Positions 1 to 8,430 are shown, numbered from the stretch's first letter. The stretch is DNA of 64,000 nt from Intestinimonas massiliensis (ex Afouda et al. 2020) (GCF_900626285.1 NZ_LR131147.1:374031-438030), one strand, 5' to 3'. The notes: generated by a model from the letters alone, not told the origin. Made by a program: numbers and translations.

Positions 1-2
1 AG

Positions 3-161
3 TGGATTATATGTCCGGTGTGCGGGAACAAAACCCGCGATAAAATACGAGCAGATACAGTTATGGAACACTACCCCTTATTTTGTCCGAAATGCAAACA
101 TGAAACTCTAATAAATGTCAAAAAAATGAATATCACTATTGTGAAAGAGCCAGACGCATAG
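3..161 (+). CDS. Cysteine-rich KTR-family protein, 5' end outside the window
   Basis: The visible 52 residues contain two CPxC knuckles (CPVC and CPKC) about 26 residues apart with an NKTR stretch after the first. This is the hallmark of the small cysteine-rich KTR proteins found as passengers of Firmicute mobile elements; the cysteines probably bind one zinc ion. The function is not known. The protein closely resembles the one encoded at 7745-7933, but its C-terminus (KEPDA) is encoded by the short repeat that recurs at four places in this element. The start codon lies upstream of the window. Confidence 0.75.
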   Translation, partial: WIICPVCGNKTRDKIRADTVMEHYPLFCPKCKHETLINVKKMNITIVKEPDA

Positions 162-171
162 ACGCAGAGCC
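147..171 (+). repeat. Cassette-boundary repeat, copy 1
   Basis: A 25-bp sequence beginning gagccagacgcatagacg. Identical 25-bp copies lie at 4398 and 8406, and a shortened copy at 15320. This copy overlaps the end of the KTR gene and leads straight into a terminator hairpin. Confidence 0.85.
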
Positions 172-216
172 GATAACCCACAAATCTTTTTAGGTGTGGA
201 TTATCGGCTCTTTTCT
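167..216 (+). terminator. Rho-independent terminator after the KTR gene
   Basis: The arms AGCCGATAA (168-176) and TTATCGGCT (201-209) are followed by TTTTCTT. The hairpin separates the KTR gene from the lipoprotein gene at 250. Confidence 0.7.
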
Positions 217-249
217 TTAATATGAAATAACGATTGGAGAAGCACAGAT

Positions 250-1380
250 ATGAAACTTAAAAAAACAATTCTTTTGACAGTTGCTATGGTGCAAGCAGCA
301 ATTTTTCTAACCGCTTGTGTCGCAACGCCCCCCTCTACCACAGAAAATAAAATAGTGGTTACAGATGATACTGATACCATTTCTGAAACCAACGAAAATA
401 GCGTGCAGACTGAAAATGATAATGTTGTAGATGATACCTTACATATCTCCGACACTCTTTCCTGTTCAAAAGAACTTTCTTTTAATGAAGTCCTTACCGG
501 GCTTGACGGGGAGATCAATCTAAACAATGCAACTGTAAATATTGGGAATATTGAAAATATCGGATTGTATGAATACAAGGTTTTACCAATTACAGATGAT
601 TTTAGAAAATCACTGTTTACATCGGTTTTAGGGGATAAAGCCGCAGACGCAGAATATGACGCAAGAAACGATGTATGGGAACTTCGACTATCAAACAAAG
701 TAGGAGATTATTATTTGTATGAAACAGGCTATTTTCTTTCTGGTGAAAGTGTAGCGGAACAGACTACATTTTCTTTGGAATACCGCTATGTCGATTTATA
801 CCCGTTTGATGATAATATCTTATCCTCGATCGAACAATCTCCTATGGCAATTTCTGCTGATGAAGCAGTTTCTATGTGTAATAAAATTATGGACGAGATA
901 GCAAACGGAACGGAATATCAAGTTGATTATATTTTTGCCTATGGGACAAATGGGCGACACCCTTACTATAAGATTGTTTATAAACAAGTGATTGACAATA
1001 CAACCATTACTGCATTTAACGATATATATTTTTTGGTAGACGATAGCGGAGTACAAAAGGTTTTTGGCTGTCTTTATGAAGTCGGAAATACAATCCTCGC
1101 AGACCCTATTATTTCTGTTGACAAAGCAGTTGAGATCTTAAAGGATAGTATTTTTCAAATCTCTTTCCAAGAGTTTGACAATGGCACTCTAACTGTAAAT
1201 GAGATTACATTGGAATACATCGTTGTCAATGCTGATGATGGGAAAGCGTATATAAGACCAGCATGGCGTTTTATTGTGGGAGAAAACGAAGAACAGCAAA
1301 ATCGGTATCGAGATCGCATTATAGCTATCGACGCAGTAACAGGGGATTTAATTCAAGGTAGACGGGGGAATAACTTTTGA
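250..1380 (+). CDS. Lipoprotein of unknown function, first gene of ABC cassette 1
   Basis: The 376-aa protein has a lipoprotein signal peptide: positive MKLKK, hydrophobic core, then an LTAC lipobox near residue 22. The next 50 residues are acidic and low-complexity, like a spacer holding the domain off the membrane. The C-terminal half (about 200-376) ends with an IIAIDAVTGDLIQ strand, which resembles PepSY/YycH-type folds; I infer a substrate- or signal-binding extracellular domain. The start ATG is preceded by ttggaga. The stop overlaps the TTG start of the first permease, so the protein is likely translationally coupled to the transporter encoded by the next four genes. No exact family recognised. 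Confidence 0.7.
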   Translation: MKLKKTILLTVAMVQAAIFLTACVATPPSTTENKIVVTDDTDTISETNENSVQTENDNVVDDTLHISDTLSCSKELSFNEVLTGLDGEINLNNATVNIGNIENIGLYEYKVLPITDDFRKSLFTSVLGDKAADAEYDARNDVWELRLSNKVGDYYLYETGYFLSGESVAEQTTFSLEYRYVDLYPFDDNILSSIEQSPMAISADEAVSMCNKIMDEIANGTEYQVDYIFAYGTNGRHPYYKIVYKQVIDNTTITAFNDIYFLVDDSGVQKVFGCLYEVGNTILADPIISVDKAVEILKDSIFQISFQEFDNGTLTVNEITLEYIVVNADDGKAYIRPAWRFIVGENEEQQNRYRDRIIAIDAVTGDLIQGRRGNNF

Positions 1381-2189
1381 AAACTTCATTGTCCATACGA
1401 TTACGCGCAGCGATATTTTCTCCTGCTATGCTGATAAGCGTTCTGTTGGGGTTAATCCTGCTTCTCAAGTTCCACATTTCTAATTATATTTGGTATTACA
1501 CAAAATACGGCGCAATCAATTTTTCTGATATAGGATCAACATTTCTGAATGAAATATTTGTAACTGACGCAACAAGCGGTTTCGGGCTGTTTGCACCCAT
1601 TTTAGCAGTACTTCCCGCTACCACCTTATTTTGTGATGATTACAACAGCGGATATATCAAACCTATTTTAAGTCGTATTGAGAAGAAACGTTATATCAAA
1701 GAAACGGTTTTTTGCTCTACGATTGCGGGCGGCTTGGCAGTTTTCGTCCCAACCTTTTTAACGGATTTTCTTATGGTGATATGCTTTAAGCCTAACACAT
1801 TGGAAAACAATTTGGGGTATCAAACATTTTTAGATGAAGGGATTTTTGCAAATATTCAATTTATATGGGGCGGCTTACTGGTTGTGTTCCTGCTACTTTT
1901 GCTTTCATTTTTATTTGGGGCGGTATGGTCAAATATCGGGTTGTGTATTTCTGCATTTATCCCCAATAAATATGTTGCATTGGCAACCCCATTTGCGTTG
2001 TATTTTTCCCTACATCTCATTTTATATAAAACGGGCAGCCTATTACTTTTCAGCCCCGTAAATATGCTAACGGCATTTTCAGATTTTCTCCCCTGTTTAC
2101 CATACCCCTTTATTTATCAAGGGATATTATTAACCGCCGCGACCTGCATATTTTGGTGGGGCGTAAAAAGGAGGTTAAAAGATGTTTAG
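1377..2189 (+). CDS. ABC-2-like membrane permease subunit, cassette 1
   Basis: The 270-aa protein has about six hydrophobic segments. The pattern of an N-terminal segment, a long extracytoplasmic loop and then a polar stretch (FCDDYNSGYIKPILSRI) before the second segment is typical of ABC-2 type export permeases, where it forms the coupling region. The TTG start overlaps the lipoprotein stop, and the gene overlaps the next one by 8 bp. With two further permease-like genes and an ATPase downstream, it probably forms a heteromeric exporter, perhaps for self-protection against peptides. The substrate cannot be read from the sequence. Confidence 0.7.
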   Translation: MKTSLSIRLRAAIFSPAMLISVLLGLILLLKFHISNYIWYYTKYGAINFSDIGSTFLNEIFVTDATSGFGLFAPILAVLPATTLFCDDYNSGYIKPILSRIEKKRYIKETVFCSTIAGGLAVFVPTFLTDFLMVICFKPNTLENNLGYQTFLDEGIFANIQFIWGGLLVVFLLLLLSFLFGAVWSNIGLCISAFIPNKYVALATPFALYFSLHLILYKTGSLLLFSPVNMLTAFSDFLPCLPYPFIYQGILLTAATCIFWWGVKRRLKDV

Positions 2190-3042
2190 GGTTTGCAGTC
2201 ATCAGTTGAAAATCTCGCTATGTTCCCCGCGAATATATATCGCTGTTTTTGCTGGAATTGTCATACAGATTGTAAGTTTAATATCTTTTTTGGACTTTTC
2301 CAAAACGATAGGAAAACCGCTTTGCGTTTTTGAAAGCATTACCTATTCTAATTGCGATCTGTACGCGCCCGTAGCATTATTTCTTGCAGTTTTGGTGTTG
2401 GTATCAGATATACCGTTTACCTCACAAAGCGAAACATACACGCTGTTAAGAATATCAAGAAAGAAATGGATTGCAGGAAAGGCCATGTACTTGGTATGTA
2501 TTTGTGCAATTTATTATTTGATTGTTTATGCGGCGGGAGCATTGTTTATAGTGGAAAACGCATATGGGGGCAATCTTTGGAGTGAACCGTTATATATCAT
2601 TGCAAACGATACAACGTCTGCTCTATCCCTATCGAGCAATGTCTATTTTCCCTATGCGTATATCCTTAATAATCTAACCCCATACCTTGCCGCATTTCTC
2701 ATATATTTACTAAGCGTTTCTTATGCAACGCTTATGAGCTTGCTGGTATTTTGGCTTAATTTGAAAATATCACGAATATTAAGCTATGCAGCCGTTATGT
2801 TGGTGCATATTGTCAGCTATACACTAACGGCATTATCCGTAACACCGAGCCGGATCAATCTTTCGCTTTTTAGCAATAGCCTACTCATGTTTCATAATAT
2901 TGGGGCTGGGTCAGATGAACGATATAACTCTATACCACAGACAGTCATTATTTATGGCGTAATCATCGGCCTGCTTGTGCTTATGATTTTACACGCAATA
3001 AAGCGGTATGATTTCAGAATTACAGTTGGGGGTAAGCAATGA
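2182..3042 (+). CDS. ABC-2-like membrane permease subunit, cassette 1
   Basis: The 286-aa polytopic membrane protein has about six hydrophobic segments. Near residue 80 it carries an FTSQSETYTLLRISRKKWIAGK stretch, matching the cytoplasmic coupling segment of ABC-2 permeases that precedes a transmembrane helix. It starts inside the end of the preceding gene and overlaps the next gene by 4 bp (ATGA). It is a probable paralogue of its two neighbours in the same transporter. Substrate unknown. Confidence 0.65.
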   Translation: MFRVCSHQLKISLCSPRIYIAVFAGIVIQIVSLISFLDFSKTIGKPLCVFESITYSNCDLYAPVALFLAVLVLVSDIPFTSQSETYTLLRISRKKWIAGKAMYLVCICAIYYLIVYAAGALFIVENAYGGNLWSEPLYIIANDTTSALSLSSNVYFPYAYILNNLTPYLAAFLIYLLSVSYATLMSLLVFWLNLKISRILSYAAVMLVHIVSYTLTALSVTPSRINLSLFSNSLLMFHNIGAGSDERYNSIPQTVIIYGVIIGLLVLMILHAIKRYDFRITVGGKQ

Positions 3043-3746
3043 ACACGAAAATCATCGAAAGAACACTTACCCCTACAATATGTACTTTTTATCTTCTCAT
3101 GTGTTGCTTATTAGCGGCGACTGCCGAGGGGAAAACGGTTATTGATGTTTGGGGTGGCTTTGTTCCGTCCGGCGGCTTGTTGTCAAACGTTATAGGAATT
3201 GTGCGCTGGAATATTTGTGTTATGCCGCCTGTTATGGTATCCAATCTGTTTATGATTGCGGAAACAGGCAGATTAAGCACTTTTACAGTAATAAGAGAAA
3301 CAAGCCTTGAAAACTGGTTCTTCAAGCGATATATCGCAATGGTTATTTCATCGTTTACCTATATAGCATTGGCAATAATATTAACCACGCTTTTAGGATT
3401 TAACAAAAGTTTGCAGCTTCATCAATTTTTTAGCTTTGCATTACTCTTTTCAGCGCATATTTTACTGCTAATCTCCGCTTCTGTTGCCACGCTTCTTATT
3501 TTTAGATCAGCAAAAGCGGTGTTAATACTGTATCTAATCATAGAGGGAATTATGGTGATTATAGGTACTACTTTTCCTGTAACAAGCAAATACCTCATTC
3601 CCTATTGGGGAATGGCAATCGAAGATCAGTCCATGACAGTTGCTTGGAAAACGGTTCTATCGCTTTTGATAACTGCTTTAAGCGTATTGATTACAATAGT
3701 TTTTTTGAAAAAACACAATCCAGCGGAAACCCCGAAGAATACATAG
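3039..3746 (+). CDS. Membrane permease-like subunit, cassette 1
   Basis: The 235-aa hydrophobic protein has about six predicted membrane segments and a central TFTVIRETSLENWFFKRYIA stretch resembling the ABC-2 coupling region. The ATG overlaps the previous stop. Eleven bases separate its stop from the ATPase start. It is the third permease-like gene of the operon. Three membrane proteins served by one ATPase is more than a minimal ABC-2 exporter needs, so one may be an accessory or immunity-like subunit. Confidence 0.6.
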   Translation: MNTKIIERTLTPTICTFYLLMCCLLAATAEGKTVIDVWGGFVPSGGLLSNVIGIVRWNICVMPPVMVSNLFMIAETGRLSTFTVIRETSLENWFFKRYIAMVISSFTYIALAIILTTLLGFNKSLQLHQFFSFALLFSAHILLLISASVATLLIFRSAKAVLILYLIIEGIMVIIGTTFPVTSKYLIPYWGMAIEDQSMTVAWKTVLSLLITALSVLITIVFLKKHNPAETPKNT

Positions 3747-3757
3747 GAGGTGTGATA

Positions 3758-4393
3758 ATGGAAAACATTATTTGCGTAGAGAATGTGAATAAATCATATA
3801 AGGGAAATCAAGTCCTTCAAAATATAAATATATCGTTTGAAAGGGGAAAAATACATGGCATTATCGGAAGAAACGGTTCGGGTAAAACTGTATTGATAAA
3901 GACAATATGCGGTTTTGTTCACCCGGATACCGGGCGGGTGCTGGTTGACGGAAAGATTATAGGGAAAGATATTGATTTTCCTAAAAACATTGGAGCAATT
4001 ATCGAAGCACCGGGCTTTCTCCCTAATGCAAGCGCGTATAAAAATCTTGAATACTTAGCGTCATTACGCAGAGTGATCGGAAAAGAGGAAATCCGAAAAG
4101 CAATAGAAATTGTGGGACTGAACCCCGATGATAAAAAACACGTTGGGAAATACTCTCTTGGTATGAAACAGCGGTTGGGATTGGCACAAGCTATTATGGA
4201 AAACCCGGATATTTTGATTTTAGACGAACCTATGAATGGGCTTGATAAAGAAGGAGTTTCCGAGATAAGGGAATTGCTTTTAGATTTCAAAAGCAAAGGT
4301 AAAACCATTATCATTGTTTCTCACAATTCGGAAGATATAAATATGTTATGTGATACTGTTCATGAAATGGATAAAGGTAGATTAGTTGAATAG
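3758..4393 (+). CDS. ABC transporter ATP-binding protein, cassette 1
   Basis: The 211-aa protein is a single nucleotide-binding domain. Visible motifs: Walker A GRNGSGKT, signature YSLGMKQRLG, Walker B ILILDEPMNGLD and the switch histidine in IIIVSHNSED. It energises the three permease-like proteins encoded just upstream. The ATG at 3758 is chosen because it follows an ideal aggaggtgtgata; the reading frame is open further upstream but no ribosome-binding site supports an earlier start. It lacks the C-terminal extension of large antibiotic-resistance ATPases. The closest type is bacteriocin/lantibiotic-immunity-like ABC-2 systems, which is only a family-level inference. Confidence 0.85.
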   Translation: MENIICVENVNKSYKGNQVLQNINISFERGKIHGIIGRNGSGKTVLIKTICGFVHPDTGRVLVDGKIIGKDIDFPKNIGAIIEAPGFLPNASAYKNLEYLASLRRVIGKEEIRKAIEIVGLNPDDKKHVGKYSLGMKQRLGLAQAIMENPDILILDEPMNGLDKEGVSEIRELLLDFKSKGKTIIIVSHNSEDINMLCDTVHEMDKGRLVE

Positions 4394-4397
4394 TTAA

Positions 4398-4422
4398 GAG
4401 CCAGACGCATAGACGCAGAGCC
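4398..4422 (+). repeat. Cassette-boundary repeat, copy 2
   Basis: Begins 5 bp after the ATPase stop and is identical over 25 bp to the copies at 147 and 8406. It is followed by a different terminator hairpin. Confidence 0.85.
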
Positions 4423-4437
4423 AAACAGCATAAATAG

Positions 4438-4474
4438 GCAGCGACTTTGCGAAGGCAAGGTCGCTGCTTTGTTT
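4438..4474 (+). terminator. Rho-independent terminator of cassette 1
   Basis: The arms GCAGCGACTTTGC and GCAAGGTCGCTGC flank a GAAG loop and are followed by TTTGTTT. This strong hairpin ends the lipoprotein-ABC operon. Confidence 0.85.
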
Positions 4475-4540
4475 GATCGCCCGCATTTGGTTCACACCCA
4501 AAGACGCGGAAAAGCCCGTTGACAGGAAAAGAAAAGGAAA

Positions 4541-4657
4541 ATGTTTTTCAAGAAGTTTGTAAGATTTTTTGCTTTACTCATTATGGTGGGAGGACTTTGT
4601 ATAACACACTTGCATTGCCTACCGTTAGTGTGTAGTTCTCAACCTGGCGGAAATTGA
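4541..4657 (+). CDS. Possible 38-aa membrane peptide
   Basis: A short open frame encodes MFFKKFVRFF, then a hydrophobic run, then a cysteine-containing tail. It is preceded by a purine-rich aaaaggaaa at close spacing. It lies between the cassette 1 terminator and the LytTR operator. No homologue recognised. It may be a real small membrane protein or chance; coding evidence is weak. Confidence 0.25.
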   Translation: MFFKKFVRFFALLIMVGGLCITHLHCLPLVCSSQPGGN

Positions 4658-4663
4658 ACCTAA

Positions 4664-4692
4664 ATGCAACTCTGTACGCCCATAGTGCAACT
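4664..4692 (+). promoter_or_regulatory. Candidate LytTR operator, direct repeats
   Basis: Two TGCAACT direct repeats start at 4665 and 4686, exactly 21 bp apart, just upstream of the -35 box. LytTR-domain regulators bind two 9-bp direct repeats with a 12-bp spacer, i.e. a 21-bp period. The site fits autoregulation by the LytTR protein encoded downstream. Confidence 0.55.
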
Positions 4693-4705
4693 TGCGTTTC
4701 TGATG

Positions 4706-4735
4706 TTGAAAATGGCTAAAAGCGTTTCTTATAAT
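4706..4735 (+). promoter_or_regulatory. Sigma-A type promoter of the LytTR cassette
   Basis: TTGAAA (4706-4711), an 18-bp spacer, and TATAAT (4730-4735). The leader is short and contains aaaaaagggggtgat as ribosome-binding site before the TTG start at 4759. Confidence 0.65.
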
Positions 4736-4758
4736 ATCAAAAAAGGGGGTGATCCCAT

Positions 4759-5199
4759 TTGAAAATAGTATTGAATGAGCGATCAGATATTCAAGAAATT
4801 GAAGTTATTATAAATTGCATTTCAAATAATGAAACCGTACAAAAAATTGTATCTTCTTTATCTGCAATAGATATAAAACTGACTTGTCGCAAAGGTAATG
4901 AAGTATTCCAACTTGAACCAGCAGACATTTTATATATAGAGTCTGTGGATAGGAGAACTTTTCTTTATACAGAACAGCAGATTTTTGAAACAGAAAGGCG
5001 TCTGTATGAGCTGGAGGCGCACTTGGAAAAATGCTCCTTTTTTCGAGCGTCAAAAGCAATCATCATCAATTTACAACGAGTACAATCGCTACGTCCAGAG
5101 TTGGGGGCAAGACTTTTGCTTACAATGGATAACAAAGAAAAAATCATCGTATCTCGGCAGTATGCAAAAACGATAAAAAATGCTTTGGGGGTGATATAA
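4759..5199 (+). CDS. LytTR-domain DNA-binding regulator
   Basis: The 146-aa protein is an N-terminal region of about 40 residues followed by a LytTR domain (about 45-146). Family features: ILYIESVDRRTFLYT, the FFRASKAIIINL strand, and the C-terminal IIVSRQYAKTIKNAL. There is no receiver domain, so it belongs to the stand-alone LytTR regulators that are usually inhibited by a membrane partner encoded next door. That partner is the DUF3021 protein directly following. The TTG start is supported by an aaaaaagggggtgat site. A LytTR-type operator lies upstream, so autoregulation of the cassette is likely. Confidence 0.85.
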   Translation: MKIVLNERSDIQEIEVIINCISNNETVQKIVSSLSAIDIKLTCRKGNEVFQLEPADILYIESVDRRTFLYTEQQIFETERRLYELEAHLEKCSFFRASKAIIINLQRVQSLRPELGARLLLTMDNKEKIIVSRQYAKTIKNALGVI

Positions 5200-5688
5200 G
5201 TGCGTAAAAATTGGACAGCAATCTTAAATATGCTAATTTGCTTCTTTTCTGTATTTGGAGTTTTTGTATTCCTCTTTTTTGTTCGTGGCCTTTTCCCGGA
5301 TTCTGGTGGTCTGGTAGGAATGTCACTATTTCATATTTTGCTTTGTATGGGAATTGCTTTCGTATTAACGCTTTCTCATACTGTAATTGCAAGTGAGTAT
5401 TTGGATCAATACTTCTCTATAAAATCCAGAGTTATTTTTTGCGGTATTCTCTGCACAATCGCACTTGGAGTATTTACTGTTTATTATGGTGTTCCATCGC
5501 TTATTGTACTGATAATGGGTTTTGAAAATACATTATCGTCTACTTTAACTTGGGTAATTGCATTTGTTTTCTGCTTCATTTTGACGATACTGTTCTATTG
5601 TTTGGTTGAAAGGAACTTCCAAAGCATAGGAAAAAAATACGATAAAGCTCTTTTCGCATACAAAAAGAAAGCAGGGGCAAATAAATGA
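5200..5688 (+). CDS. DUF3021 family membrane protein, LytTR partner
   Basis: The 162-aa protein has four hydrophobic segments and a basic cytoplasmic tail (GKKYDKALFAYKKKAG), the layout of DUF3021. These proteins are almost always encoded beside stand-alone LytTR regulators and are thought to sequester them at the membrane as a LytTR regulatory system. It begins with GTG immediately after the LytTR stop and overlaps the downstream ATPase by 4 bp. I infer that it controls the expression of the ABC genes that follow. Confidence 0.75.
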   Translation: MRKNWTAILNMLICFFSVFGVFVFLFFVRGLFPDSGGLVGMSLFHILLCMGIAFVLTLSHTVIASEYLDQYFSIKSRVIFCGILCTIALGVFTVYYGVPSLIVLIMGFENTLSSTLTWVIAFVFCFILTILFYCLVERNFQSIGKKYDKALFAYKKKAGANK

Positions 5689-6560
5689 AATTGACAATTT
5701 CAAATATCAGTAAATCTTTCAAAACAAGAATTGCGCTTCAAAACATTTCTTTTGAATTGCAGCCTGGGATTTATGGGTTACTTGGGCCAAACGGAGCCGG
5801 AAAAACAAGTCTTATGAAAATTATAGCTGACATCATGGCTCCAACTTCGGGAGAGGTTTACTTGGACGGAACACCTGTCAAAGAATTAGGCGATAATTAT
5901 CGCAATCTACTTGGATATATGCCGCAAAATCTGGGGGTTTATCGTGATTTTACAGCGGAGCAGTATTTACTATATATCGCCGCCTTAAAAGGGCTCCCAC
6001 CAAAAGACACTCAAGAAAAGGTATATGAGCAGTTAAAAAAAGTTGGGTTAGAGCAGTCCGCGAAAGATAAATTAAAAACGTTTTCTGGGGGTATGATTCG
6101 CCGGATTGGGATTGCTCAAACTCTACTTAATTCTCCAACGATCTTGTTGCTGGACGAGCCGACAGCAGGGTTAGATCCGCAAGAGCGGATACGATTACGA
6201 AATATTCTGTCCGGTCTATCGGAACATTGTATCGTTGTTTTGTCAACGCACATTGTGTCTGATGTTGAGTTAATTGCAGATAAAGTGATTTTATTAAATA
6301 ACGGAACACTTTTAGCTGCTGATAGGGTGAACGATCTTCTTCATAACCTAAAGGGCATGGTTTGGTCTTTCTGTTTATCATCAAAAGCTGAACTTCAAGA
6401 AATGTCTGACGAGTGCTTGATTGGTAATGTGATTCAGAACGACCGTGATATTCAAGTGAGGGTTGTATCTCGCAACAAACCGCATAAAAATGCCGTTTCT
6501 TTGCCCCCTACAATGGAAGATTTATACCTGTTTTATTTTCAAGGAGGGGATACGCATTGA
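5685..6560 (+). CDS. ABC transporter ATP-binding protein, cassette 2
   Basis: The 291-aa protein has a nucleotide-binding domain in the first 215 residues with Walker A GPNGAGKT, signature TFSGGMIRRIG, Walker B ILLLDEPTAGLD and switch STHIVSD. A C-terminal extension of about 70 residues follows, as in ATPases of ABC-2 exporters. ATGA overlaps join it to the DUF3021 gene and, via a TTG start, to the permease. It is probably an exporter or sensor regulated by the LytTR pair. Substrate unknown. Confidence 0.85.
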   Translation: MKLTISNISKSFKTRIALQNISFELQPGIYGLLGPNGAGKTSLMKIIADIMAPTSGEVYLDGTPVKELGDNYRNLLGYMPQNLGVYRDFTAEQYLLYIAALKGLPPKDTQEKVYEQLKKVGLEQSAKDKLKTFSGGMIRRIGIAQTLLNSPTILLLDEPTAGLDPQERIRLRNILSGLSEHCIVVLSTHIVSDVELIADKVILLNNGTLLAADRVNDLLHNLKGMVWSFCLSSKAELQEMSDECLIGNVIQNDRDIQVRVVSRNKPHKNAVSLPPTMEDLYLFYFQGGDTH

Positions 6561-7708
6561 GTTTGTTGGTAAAGTTAGAGCTTCAAAAACTAATTCGTCG
6601 AAAATATCTATTCGTTGGTGCTATTCTCTTAATCATCTATACTTTGTTTTGGTTTTTTGTCTGTGCGGTCAATCACGCAGCGACATTTCCCACACATACT
6701 GAAACTGGGCGTCTTTTGGAAGGTAGACAGGCCGCGCTTTACAATAAGGTTTTATACGAGCAATATGCCGGTGAATTGACCGATGAAAAAGTAGCCGAAA
6801 TATTAGATGACTTTCAAACTTTGAAGAACCGTTACGAAGCCACTCATAGCGATTTATTCAATGCTCCCCTAATATACGAGGATTTTTCGATGTTCAAAGC
6901 AACCGACGAGAACGCTTTTGAAAAATCATTATCTCAATATGGGTATATCAGCGTTAACTCAACAGATATTCCAAACTTTGATACTCCTCTTCATTTCACA
7001 TTTTCAAGTACATGGGAAACCGCTGCCGACATTTTTTATAATGGCAGTTTTGGGATTGCCCTTTTGCTTTTAATTGCGCTGGCTCCTTTATTTGCCGAGG
7101 AATACAGTAGTGGGGCCGCAGGAGTTATCCTAACGACCCGATACGGAAAGAACAAAATTATTGCTGCAAAATGTATTGTGTCGCTGATTATTGCTACGGT
7201 AGCTGTAATTCTCTTTGCCGCATTTGTAATATCGCTTTGTAGTATATTCTTCGGCGGATTTACAGGGTGGCAAGCTGATATACAAACACAATTTAGTTCA
7301 TTGCTTATGTCTGTACCTTTGCGAATGAATAATCTGCAATTTTTTATGTTTTCTATTTTGCTGTATTGGTTATCTGCCATTGGAGTAGCCGCTTTGATTT
7401 GTTGCTGTTCTGCCTTTTGTAAGAGGTCTTTATCCGCTTTTGTGGCAAGCACCGTTATTTATGCAGTTCCATATTTTATCCGGCAATTTGGCATTGGGGG
7501 AACAGTAGTTGGAGAGTTGATGCTTTTATTTCCCGTTTGTTCAGCGAAAGTGCAACAGGTTGTGCGAACCTCGGAGCATAAGATGATTGACCTTTTACCT
7601 GTTACCTGTGAAATGCCAATTTGGATTGCATTGTTTACCGCTATTTCGATTTTTGTTTTATTCTTTTTGGCATATAGACATTTCTCCAAACATCAAGTAA
7701 TAGGCTAA
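6557..7708 (+). CDS. ABC-2 type permease, cassette 2
   Basis: The 383-aa membrane protein has one N-terminal helix, a long extracytoplasmic domain (about 35-155) and a bundle of five C-terminal helices. The conserved ABC-2 coupling segment is visible as LFAEEYSSGAAGVILTTRYGKNKIIAAK. It is the single permease partner of the preceding ATPase and would form a homodimer. The TTG start overlaps the ATPase stop. Confidence 0.75.
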   Translation: MSLLVKLELQKLIRRKYLFVGAILLIIYTLFWFFVCAVNHAATFPTHTETGRLLEGRQAALYNKVLYEQYAGELTDEKVAEILDDFQTLKNRYEATHSDLFNAPLIYEDFSMFKATDENAFEKSLSQYGYISVNSTDIPNFDTPLHFTFSSTWETAADIFYNGSFGIALLLLIALAPLFAEEYSSGAAGVILTTRYGKNKIIAAKCIVSLIIATVAVILFAAFVISLCSIFFGGFTGWQADIQTQFSSLLMSVPLRMNNLQFFMFSILLYWLSAIGVAALICCCSAFCKRSLSAFVASTVIYAVPYFIRQFGIGGTVVGELMLLFPVCSAKVQQVVRTSEHKMIDLLPVTCEMPIWIALFTAISIFVLFFLAYRHFSKHQVIG

Positions 7709-7744
7709 AAACTCATACTTTGAAAATGATATGGAGGTGGCGCA

Positions 7745-7933
7745 TTGGAAAAAGAAAAGTGGGTACTATGCCCGATCTGCAACAACAAAACCCGGATTAA
7801 GGTGCGCCCAGATACGGTGCTTGAAAACTTCCCCCTGTACTGCCCTAAGTGCAAGCAGGAAACAATCATCAACGTAACCGGGCAAAATGTAGTTGCGGTC
7901 AATAAAATTAAAAATGATAGAGAGGGACAATAA
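7745..7933 (+). CDS. Cysteine-rich KTR-family protein
   Basis: A 62-aa protein with CPIC and CPKC knuckles and NKTRIKVRPDT after the first, the signature of the cysteine-rich KTR passenger proteins. A single zinc-ribbon-like fold is likely. The TTG start follows ggaggtggcgca. It is the full-length equivalent of the truncated gene at the left edge of the window, so the element carries at least two copies with different C-termini. Role unknown; the position at the end of a cargo operon is typical. Confidence 0.8.
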   Translation: MEKEKWVLCPICNNKTRIKVRPDTVLENFPLYCPKCKQETIINVTGQNVVAVNKIKNDREGQ

Positions 7934-7934
7934 T

Positions 7935-8252
7935 ATGAAAAAGAAAACGACTATTGTTGTCACAATAATAGCCATAATCGTTTTGGCGATAGCTGTATGG
8001 TTTTTCGAATACCACAACCGAAAAAGCAACGACAATTTGCCAAGCCTTACTTCTATTGCCCAAATGGACGAAGGCGAGGTTAATAAGATTGTATGCGGAT
8101 ACCGCAGGGAGCAATTAGTCGAAGTTTGGGGTGCCCCCGACGAAAGCAGTTCTACGGAAGATATTTGGATTATTGAGGACAGCATTACGCTTACTGTTAA
8201 TTACCACAACAACGACGATAAGGCCGTGGTGTGTGGCTTGTCTAATCAATAG
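7935..8252 (+). CDS. Small membrane-anchored protein, BamE/SmpA-like motif
   Basis: The 105-aa protein has an N-terminal anchor (KKKTTIVVTIIAIIVLAIAVWF) without a lipobox and an outward-facing domain. That domain contains REQLVEVWGAPDES, the spacing of the G-x-P motif found in SmpA/OmlA-like domains and in small accessory proteins of beta-lactam-sensing loci. The function is not clear. The ATG at 7935 lies one base after the KTR stop and follows gagggacaata. Last gene of cassette 2. Confidence 0.55.
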   Translation: MKKKTTIVVTIIAIIVLAIAVWFFEYHNRKSNDNLPSLTSIAQMDEGEVNKIVCGYRREQLVEVWGAPDESSSTEDIWIIEDSITLTVNYHNNDDKAVVCGLSNQ

Positions 8253-8405
8253 AATAGAAAAAGTGACAATATGGAGATCGTGTTAAACTTTTTCTGAATT
8301 ATATTACATTGACGGTGGCGGGTATTGGATTTGTTATAACCCTTAGTAAATTACCGCATTACTGAACAGATCAACACAAAATAAATAAATATATCAGTTA
8401 TCACA

Positions 8406-8430
8406 GAGCCAGACGCATAGACGCAGAGCC
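8406..8430 (+). repeat. Cassette-boundary repeat, copy 3
   Basis: 25 bp identical to copies 1 and 2. It follows cassette 2 after 153 bp in which I see no gene, and it opens the long duplicated leader. Confidence 0.85.
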
